A DNA stretch of 64,000 nucleotides from assembly GCF_034702125.1 (NCBI RefSeq), contig NC_085860.1, forward strand, positions 54,172,833-54,236,832, read 5' to 3'. This document shows, in pieces, positions 61,301 to 64,000 of this stretch. The translations under genes and the position numbers were made by a program. The notes beneath the pieces are model-generated. The model made no database searches, had not been told where the DNA came from, and saw nothing but the letters and a program-made list of their open reading frames with translations. The DNA comes from Engraulis encrasicolus (lineage: Eukaryota > Chordata > Actinopteri > Clupeiformes > Engraulidae). How positions within the stretch are numbered: position 1 is the first letter of the stretch; the number at the start of each line of letters is the position of its first letter.

Positions 61301-64000
61301 GAGATGGTGTTGGTGGTGTAGGTGGTGTGGTCGTTGTTGTAGATGGCGTAGTTGGAGATGGTGTTGGTGGTGTGGTCGTTGTTGTAGATGGTGTGGTTGG
61401 AGATGGTGTTGGTGGTGTAGGTGGTGTGGTTGTTGTTGTAGATGGTGTGGTTGGAGATTGTGTAGGTGGTGTGGGAGGTGTGGTCGTTGTTGTTGCTGTG
61501 GTAGATGGTGTAGGTGGTGTAGTTGGAGATGGTGTTGGTGGTGTGGTTGTTGTTGTAGAAGGTGTGGTTGTAGATGGTGTAGGTGGTGTGGTTGTTGTTG
61601 TAGAAGGTGTGGTTGGAGATGGTGTAGGTGGTGTTGGTGGTGTGGTCGTTGTTGTAGGTGTTGTAGATGGTGTGGATGGAGAAGGAGTAGGTGGAGTAGG
61701 TGGTGTGGTCGTTGTTGTAGATGGTGTGGTTGGAGATGGTGTAGGTGGTGTTGTTGTTGTAGTCATCGTTGTAGGTGTTGTAGATGGTGTGGATGGGGAA
61801 GGAGTAGGTGGTGTTGGTGGTGTGGTCGTTGTTGTAGATGGTGTGGATGGAGATGGTGTAGGTGGTGTTGGTGGTGTGGTCGTTGTTGTAGGTGGTGTGG
61901 ATGGAGATGGTGTAGGTGGTGTTGGTGGTGTGGTTGTTGTAGTCATCGTTGTAGGTGTTGTAGATGGTGTGGATGGGGAAGGAGTAGGTGGTGTTGGTGG
62001 TGTGGTCGTTGTTGTAGAAGGCGTGGTTGGAGATGGTGTAGGTGGTGTAGGTGGTGTGGTCGTTGTTGTAGATGGTGTGGTTGGAGATGGTGTTGGTGGT
62101 GTGGTTGTTGTTGTAGATGGTGTGGATGGAGATGGTGTAGGTGGTGTTGGTGGTGTGGTCGTTGTTGTAGGTGGTGTGGATGGAGATGGTGTAGGTGGTG
62201 TTGGTGGTGTGGTCGTTGTTGTGGGTGTTGTAGATGGTGTAGTTGTAGATGGTGTAGGTGGTGTTGGTGGTGTGGTTGTGGTTGTAGATGGTGTAGGTAG
62301 TGTTGGTGGTGTGGTTGTTGTAGTCATCGTTGTAGGTGTTGTAGATGGTGTGGATGGGGAAGGAGTAGGTGGGGTAGGTGGTGTGGTCGTTGTTGTAGAT
62401 GGTGTGGTTGGAGATGGTGTTGGTGGTGTAGGTGGTGTGGTCGTTGTTGTAGATGGCGTAGTTGGAGATGGTGTTGGTGGTGTGGTCGTTGTTGTAGATG
62501 GTGTGGTTGGAGATGGTGTTGGTGGTGTAGGTGGTGTGGTTGTTGTAGTCATCGTTGTAGGTGTTGTAGATGGTGTGGATGGGGAAGGAGTAGGTGGAGT
62601 AGGTGGTGTGGTTGTTGTTGTAGATGGTGTGGTTGGAGATGGTATAGGTGGTGTGGGAGGTGTGGTTGTTGTTGTTGCTGTGGTAGATGGTGTAGGTGGT
62701 GTAGTTGGGGATGGTGTTGGTGGTGTTGGTGGTGTGGTTGTTGTAGTCATCGTTGTGGGTGTTGTAGATGGTGTGGATGGGGAAGGAGTAGGTGGTGTTG
62801 GTGGTGTGGTCGTTGTTGTAGAAGGCGTGGTTGGAGATGGTGTTGGTGGTGTGGTTGTTGTTGTAGATGGTGTGGATGGAGATGGTGTAGGTGGTGTTGG
62901 TGGTGTGGTCGTTGTTGTAGGTGGTGTGGATGGAGATGGTGTAGGTGGTGTTGGTGGTGTGGTCGTTGTTGTAGATGGTGTGGTTGGAGATGGTGTTGGT
63001 GGTGTTGGTGGTGTGGTTGTTGTAGTCATCGTTGTAGGTGTTGTAGATGGTGTGGATGGGGAAGGAGTAGGTGGTGTAGGTGGTGTGGTCGTTGTTGTAG
63101 ATGGTGTGGTTGGAGATGGTGTAGGTGGTGTTGGTGGTGTGGTCGTTGTTGTAGATGCTGTGGTTGTAGATGGTGTAGGTGGTGTGGTTGGAGATGGTGT
63201 TGGTGGTGTGGTCGTTGTTGTAGATGGCGTAGTTGGAGATGGTGTTGGTGGTGTGGTCGTTGTTGTAGATGGTGTGGTTGGAGATGGTGTAGGTGGTGTG
63301 GGAGGTGTGGTCGTTGTTGTTGCTGTGGTAGATGGTGTAGGTGGTGTAGTTGGGGATGGTGTAGGTGGTGTGGTCGGAGATGGTGTAGGTGGTGTTGGTG
63401 GTGTGGTTGTTGTAGTCATCGTTGTAGGTGTTGTAGATGGTGTGGATGGGGAAGGAGTAGGTGGAGTAGGTGGTGTGGTCGTTGTTGTAGATGGTGTGGT
63501 TGGAGAAGGAGTAGGTGGAGTAGGTGGTGTGGTTGTTGTTGTAGAAGGCGTGGTTGGAGATGGTGTAGGTGGTGTTGGTGGTGAGGTCGTTGTTGTAGAA
63601 GGCGTGGTTGGAGATGGTGTAGGTGGTGTAGGTGGTGTGGTCGTTGTTGTAGATGGTGTGGTTGGAGATGGTGTTGGTGGTGTGGTTGTTGTTGTAGATG
63701 GTGTGGATGGAGATGGTGTAGTTGGTGTTGGTGGTGTGGTCGTTGTTGTAGGTGGTGTGGATGGAGATGGTGTAGGTGGTGTTGGTGGTGTGGTCGTTGT
63801 TGTAGAAGGTGTAGTTGGAGATGGTGTAGGTGGTGTTGGTGGTGTGGTTGTTGTAGTCATCGTTGTAGGTGTTGTAGATGGTGTGGATGGGGAAGGAGTA
63901 GGTGGGGTAGGTGGTGTGGTCGTTGTTGTAGATGGTGTGGTTGGAGATGGTGTAGGTGGTGTTGGTGGTGTGGTCGTTGTTGTAGATGGCGTAGTTGGAG
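43013..64000 (-). CDS. Gene B: gel-forming mucin (MUC2/MUC5-like), 5' incomplete, C-terminal half complete
   Basis: Secreted mucus glycoprotein lying just upstream of gene A on the same strand. The window holds about 1040 residues of a Thr/Pro PTS array (60873 to beyond 64000) and 17 downstream exons that join without frame error into 794 codons plus stop. Domain order is pre-VWD4 cysteine segment, VWD4 with GDPH, C8, TIL, VWC-like modules and a C-terminal cystine knot. This is the C-terminal plan of MUC2, MUC5AC, MUC5B and VWF; the CT domain makes ER dimers and GDPH is the known autocatalytic cleavage motif of MUC2/MUC5AC. No CysD is seen in the visible PTS. The protein ends with a basic extension of about 50 residues after the CT cysteines. 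The N-terminal D domains and promoter lie right of the window. Which paralogue it is cannot be settled here; its position suggests a MUC2-like gene. Confidence 0.9.
43374..43414. repeat. (ATC)n microsatellite
   Basis: About 13 ATC units just upstream of the last-exon acceptor. Gives poly-Met and poly-Asp shadow frames. Confidence 0.96.
44155..44207 (-). pseudogene. Partial duplicate of the 3' end of the CT exon
   Basis: Plus strand CACTCACTCGCTGTACGC, then TTGCAGGAGCCCT repeats the exon end and GTGAGTGT donor of the exon at 44489-44612 with three to four mismatches. It lies in the following intron. Confidence 0.85.
44489..44612 (-). CDS. Gene B exon: CT cystine-knot start
   Basis: Acceptor TGTCCACAG, donor AGCGA|GTGAGT. 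Encodes [33 protein letters not shown] and QGSCNAYSE, the cystine-knot signature. Phase 1 in, phase 2 out. Confidence 0.94.
44714..44977. mobile_element. Palindromic MITE (CAGTCTCACCCCAAGTAGTC family)
   Basis: Ends CAGTCTCACCCCAAGTAGTC and GACTACTTGGGGTGAGACTG are perfect inverted repeats. Arms stay complementary for about 110 bp each. A relative at 55942-56972 has been invaded by other elements. Confidence 0.9.
45015..45155 (+). mobile_element. tRNA-derived SINE head (GGGCAGTCATGGG family), truncated
   Basis: A box TGGGTAAGCAGTTAGGGC and B box GGTTCGACTCCC are present. The 3' body stops after CCTCCTCCATGGTAC. Confidence 0.75.
45168..45379. mobile_element. hAT-like repeat (GGGGCCCACTC family), copy 2
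   Basis: Close relative of 36366-36573: GGGGTTCCCAACCTTTTCC to CATAGGTTGAAAATCACTG. Confidence 0.72.
45400..46630. other. Intron of gene B with no recognised element
   Basis: No long reading frame. Short direct repeats of GAGGGGGATGG near 46130-46210. Nothing else seen. Confidence 0.45.
46634..46912. mobile_element. MITE (AGGGTAACACTTAA ends)
   Basis: The left GGTAACACTTAAG and right CAAGTGTCACC are imperfect inverted ends. The AT-rich flank AAATATA occurs on both sides. The body carries repeated ATGACA/TGTCAT motifs. Confidence 0.65.
46931..47214. mobile_element. Large fold-back element (GAAACGCGTT family)
   Basis: Arms of about 110 bp are inverse complements: AAAGAAGTCTACCGCACACT pairs with the right end, and GCGTTTCGCCTCAGTGCGTC pairs with GACGCACTGAGGCGAAACGC. 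The loop (47038-47115) has about three copies of a 28-30 bp repeat (TATCAGGTACAGGTATATA). Motif order (GATGA, then GAAACGCGTTG, then AATAAA) matches the element at 12855-13040. Confidence 0.88.
47299..47338 (-). CDS. Gene B exon: 40-nt linker before CT
   Basis: Acceptor CTCCATAG, donor AGTCT|GTAAGT. Encodes [13 protein letters not shown], finishing the last VWC-like module. Phase 0 in, phase 1 out. Confidence 0.88.
47546..47690. repeat. (GT)n microsatellite
   Basis: Long GT tract with GC interruptions. Confidence 0.97.
47875..48003 (-). CDS. Gene B exon: VWC-like module
   Basis: Acceptor TGTGTAG, donor AAGCA|GTAAGT. Encodes [19 protein letters not shown] and [15 protein letters not shown]. 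Phase 0. Confidence 0.92.
48005..48137. repeat. (CA)n microsatellite abutting an exon
   Basis: CA tract beginning 2-6 bp upstream of the exon acceptor (TGTGTAG), so the polypyrimidine tract is replaced by GT/TG repeats on the transcript strand. Confidence 0.95.
48431..48655. mobile_element. Possible SINE or DNA repeat with tRNA-like B box
   Basis: Contains GCAGGTTCGATCCCCGAGG; ends AGTGTAACGGAGGC and CCGTCACACTAAC resemble short inverted repeats. Class uncertain. Confidence 0.45.
48744..48854 (-). CDS. Gene B exon: VWC-like module with acidic/Tyr stretch
   Basis: Acceptor CTGACAG, donor TGAAG|GTATCG. Encodes [18 protein letters not shown], then [19 protein letters not shown]. The FDYYDFDSD stretch is unusually acidic and aromatic. 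Phase 0. Confidence 0.9.
48858..48942. repeat. (GA)n microsatellite
   Basis: Starts 4 bp upstream of an exon acceptor; CT-rich on the transcript strand. Confidence 0.96.
49205..49327 (-). CDS. Gene B exon: VWC module
   Basis: Acceptor TTGTGTAG, donor AACCC|GTAAGA. Encodes [18 protein letters not shown] and [17 protein letters not shown]. Phase 0. Confidence 0.92.
49480..49585. repeat. (TTCTA)n pentanucleotide repeat
   Basis: About 20 TTCTA units with TTCTG variants. Confidence 0.96.
49770..49810 (-). CDS. Gene B exon: 41-nt VWC lead exon
   Basis: Found by phase: acceptor GTCAACAG, donor ACAAG|GTAATG. Encodes [14 protein letters not shown], like the KNVCVxNxxxY motif of MUC2 C-termini. Phase 1 in, phase 0 out. 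Confidence 0.85.
50312..50432. repeat. CCCCTTAGCGCAG repeat, copy 3
   Basis: Same repeat as 13882 and 29671. It ends 25 bp from the donor of the exon at 50457-50561. Confidence 0.8.
50457..50561 (-). CDS. Gene B exon: VWC-type segment
   Basis: Acceptor CTCTGCAG, donor TGCG|GTACAA. Encodes [18 protein letters not shown] and [13 protein letters not shown]. Phase 1 to 1. Confidence 0.92.
50960..51130. repeat. GGGCCC-rich repeat fragment
   Basis: CAGGGCCGCTGACAAGTTTG to GTCGGCACCCCTGATTGG. Probable DNA-transposon remnant. Confidence 0.45.
51441..51618 (-). CDS. Gene B exon: VWC module
   Basis: Acceptor CTTCACCAG, donor CTGCC|GTGAGT. Encodes [33 protein letters not shown] and DPCCTLYTC. Phase 0 in, phase 1 out. 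Confidence 0.94.
51700..51784. repeat. (CA)n microsatellite
   Basis: CA tract with CGCA variants. Confidence 0.95.
51837..51868 (-). CDS. Gene B exon: 32-nt micro-exon before VWC
   Basis: Acceptor TTATGCAG, donor GGGAG|GTGAGT. Encodes [10 protein letters not shown]. Needed to join phase 1 (TIL) to phase 0 (VWC). Confidence 0.88.
51996..52186. repeat. (ATAAT)n pentanucleotide repeat
   Basis: About 38 units, drifting to AATAG variants; it starts roughly 20 bp from the TIL exon donor. Confidence 0.97.
52205..52305 (-). CDS. Gene B exon: TIL domain second half
   Basis: Acceptor TGACTCAG, donor ATGTG|GTGAGT. Encodes [19 protein letters not shown], then NVCVDKC. Phase 2 in, phase 1 out. Confidence 0.92.
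52320..52915. other. Gene B intron, no recognised element
   Basis: No long frame and no clear repeat. A short near-repeat (CACACAGTTGCTAATTACCAGA versus CACACAGTTACTAATTGCCAGA) at about 52331 and 52535 suggests a small internal duplication. Confidence 0.5.
52928..52997 (-). CDS. Gene B exon: TIL domain first half
   Basis: Acceptor AATTGTAG, donor GACGA|GTAAGT. Encodes [18 protein letters not shown] and TCED. Phase 1 in, phase 2 out. Confidence 0.9.
53039..53215. repeat. (GT)n-rich microsatellite
   Basis: Interrupted GT/GC/TATG tracts ending close to the exon donor at 53226. Confidence 0.92.
53227..53402 (-). CDS. Gene B exon: C8-4 second half
   Basis: Acceptor CTCTCTAG, donor TTGCC|GTACGT. 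Encodes [38 protein letters not shown] and [12 protein letters not shown]. Phase 2 in, phase 1 out. Confidence 0.94.
53436..53578 (-). mobile_element. tRNA-derived SINE
   Basis: Minus strand B box GGTTCGAATCCGGCC; body GACAGGAAACGATTGGGAG; left tail rich in T. Confidence 0.7.
53579..54365. other. Gene B intron with degenerate repeats
   Basis: ACATAGAATAACAAAAAACACATGATG near 53645 recurs at about 53820, and CATATACCATGAAGCACATTAAA recurs three times at 54210-54290. No gene seen. Confidence 0.5.
54370..54612 (-). mobile_element. tRNA-derived SINE, complete
   Basis: Minus strand head: A box CCTAGTGGTTAAGGAGAGG, B box GGTTTGAATCCC. The tail ends in TAATG repeats. It lies 18 bp from the following exon donor. 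Confidence 0.82.
54630..54840 (-). CDS. Gene B exon: C8-4 first half
   Basis: Acceptor CTTTCAG, donor AGCGA|GTAAGT. Encodes [37 protein letters not shown] and [11 protein letters not shown] Pro/Thr/Ala run ([13 protein letters not shown]) lies between the conserved parts. Phase 1 in, phase 2 out. Confidence 0.94.
54880..54995. repeat. (CA)n-type microsatellite
   Basis: CACACG/CGCA tract upstream of the C8 exon acceptor. Confidence 0.92.
55139..55245 (-). mobile_element. SINE fragment
   Basis: Minus strand GGACCCCGGTTCGAATCATT is a B box; then GCGCCACAGCGCCCCCC. Truncated member of the 53436 family. Confidence 0.6.
55472..55541. repeat. (ACTAA)n pentanucleotide repeat
   Basis: About 14 ACTAA units after ATCAATAAACT-like text, likely the tail of a LINE or SINE. 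Confidence 0.96.
55672..55855 (-). CDS. Gene B exon: VWD4 end
   Basis: Acceptor CTCTGTGCAG, donor CTGTG|GTGAGA. Encodes [19 protein letters not shown] and [19 protein letters not shown], then TQGHC. Phase 0 in, phase 1 out. Confidence 0.93.
56022..56405. mobile_element. Nested hAT-type element with perfect target duplication
   Basis: Ends CAGTGTTTCCCAACC and GGTTGGGAAACACTG. The duplication CCCTAGAA is at 56014-56021 and 56406-56413. It contains another element at 56181-56368. Confidence 0.9.
56181..56368. mobile_element. Second-level nested element
   Basis: Flanked by an exact CCCTAGTG duplication (56173-56180, 56369-56376). Ends CCCATACTCAAATAGCGGC and TTTTAATTGAGTACCCCTG; contains GCTCGCGAGCC. 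Confidence 0.82.
56527..56893. mobile_element. Nested hAT-type element (TAGGGCTGCACGAT)
   Basis: Inverted ends TAGGGCTGCACGATAT and ATATCGTGCAGCCCTA. Flanks GTAGGCAC and GTAAGTAC are an 8-bp duplication with two mismatches. Confidence 0.82.
57356..57480. repeat. SINE-tail-like block, first copy
   Basis: ATTTCCTGTGAACTTTGTAT to GCATCTGCCAAATGCAATGG. It recurs at 57817-57935 nearly unchanged, with a partial exon copy (57738-57812) before the second. Confidence 0.8.
57738..57812 (-). pseudogene. Partial duplicate of the 3' end of the VWD4 exon
   Basis: Repeats the final 58 nt of the exon at 57946-58193 plus its GTTGGTGAAG donor, with about three mismatches (plus strand CACCAACCTCTAGTTTGGCC and GTTACTGTTCTTGAGAGTGA). 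No acceptor, so not a functional exon by itself. Confidence 0.9.
57946..58193 (-). CDS. Gene B exon: VWD4 with GDPH motif
   Basis: Acceptor GTTTTAAG-type, donor TAGAG|GTTGGT. Encodes [37 protein letters not shown] and [21 protein letters not shown] (codons at 58176-58165) is the motif autocatalytically cleaved between Asp and Pro in MUC2/MUC5AC. Donor GTTGGT is a weak match. Phase 1 in, phase 0 out. Confidence 0.93.
58306..58408. repeat. (CA)n microsatellite
   Basis: CA tract with GCAC interruptions in the intron before VWD4. Confidence 0.96.
58617..58791 (-). CDS. Gene B exon: cysteine-rich segment between PTS and VWD4
   Basis: Acceptor TTTTTTCAG, donor TGACT|GTATGT. Encodes [29 protein letters not shown] and [11 protein letters not shown], as found before VWD4 in MUC2/MUC5. 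Phase 0 in, phase 1 out. Confidence 0.94.
58800..59390. other. Gene B intron, no gene or clear element
   Basis: A roughly 50-bp near-repeat (GAATGGCACGCTCAGTCCCTTC at 58846, GAATGGCGTGTTCAGTCCCTT at 59107) suggests a local duplication. Nothing else seen. Confidence 0.5.
59395..60058. mobile_element. hAT-like element, 664 bp
   Basis: Ends CAGAGATGTATAAAGTAC and TTCGTTACATACATCTCTG. Flanks ATGATTCT and ATGATGCT form an 8-bp duplication with one mismatch. AGTACT/AAGTAAAAGT-rich body, no long frame. Confidence 0.8.
60060..60870. other. Gene B intron next to the PTS exon, no element recognised
   Basis: Weak frames only (60-88 codons) with no domain. Contains GTTTCGACTGAAACGTTGTG near 60333, a possible solo relative of the GAAACGT motif. 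Confidence 0.45.
60873..64000 (-). CDS. Gene B PTS exon (Thr/Pro-rich mucin array), continues right
   Basis: Open on the minus strand through the right edge. Donor AAGCAG|GTGAGT at 60872. Nearly every codon is Thr, Pro or Ser: units of [18 protein letters not shown], with a Met in a recurring [10 protein letters not shown] spacer that marks a higher-order repeat. The last about 140 residues are less regular ([18 protein letters not shown]) and end in [11 protein letters not shown], which leads into the cysteine-rich C-terminus. No CysD or cysteine occurs in the visible array. The Met often taken as start (63860) is internal. Confidence 0.9.
61265..64000 (-). repeat. Short-unit PTS VNTR of gene B
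   Basis: Built of 9-, 15- and 18-bp modules ([19 protein letters not shown]) grouped into larger blocks separated by the ATGACTAC-containing spacer. Differs from the roughly 210-bp unit of gene A. Confidence 0.9.

Noticed and set aside
61128..62300. 390-codon plus-strand frame of Trp, Cys and Arg
   Set aside because: Antisense shadow of the Thr/Pro array of gene B; composition is not protein-like.
60861..63860. Start codon of a 999-residue protein at 63860
   Set aside because: The Met belongs to a recurring spacer inside the mucin repeat and the frame stays open to the window edge, so it is internal; the stop near 60861 lies past a good GTGAGT donor.

Overview
The window is vertebrate nuclear DNA, most likely from a teleost fish. 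It has short coding exons with GT-AG junctions, long introns, many CA/GT and GA/CT microsatellites, tRNA-derived SINEs, an L2/CR1-like LINE fragment and many small hAT-like and fold-back DNA elements. I cannot name the species from sequence alone.

It carries parts of two secreted gel-forming mucin genes, both on the minus strand and arranged head to tail. Gene B (right, 43013 to beyond 64000) enters at the right edge inside a Thr/Pro-rich mucin (PTS) exon and runs left through 17 C-terminal exons: a pre-VWD4 cysteine segment, VWD4 with a GDPH autocleavage motif, C8, TIL, VWC-type segments, and a cystine-knot (CT) domain followed by an unusual basic tail and a TAG stop at 43013. The 17 exons join without a frame break into 794 codons plus stop. 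Its 5' half lies outside the window. Gene A (left, 38831 to beyond 1) has its promoter, signal peptide and whole N-terminal assembly here: VWD1-C8-TIL, VWD2-C8-TIL, TIL', VWD3-C8-TIL, in 28 exons that join in frame (3841 nt, about 1280 residues). It then enters a large PTS exon (6042 to 1) holding five CysD (WxxW) domains, one of them disrupted. Its C-terminal half lies off the left edge.

Layout, left to right: 1-6042, PTS/CysD exon of gene A; 6043-38831, N-terminal exons 28 to 1 of gene A in introns full of mobile elements (a LINE at 22.7-24.5 kb, a 1.4-kb hAT-like element at 20.9-22.3 kb, several palindromic MITEs); 38832-43012, intergenic region with the gene A promoter; 43013-58791, C-terminal exons of gene B; 60873-64000, PTS exon of gene B.

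Both proteins should be made in goblet-type or other mucus cells, disulfide-linked (CT dimers, N-terminal D-domain multimers), heavily O-glycosylated on the PTS arrays, and secreted to form mucus. The order and shared orientation resemble the MUC2-MUC5AC/MUC5B cluster of other vertebrates, but orthology is inferred from domain order only. The most notable oddities are the stop codon and frameshift in the third CysD of gene A, several partial duplications of exon/intron boundaries in both genes, and transposon insertions directly at splice sites.
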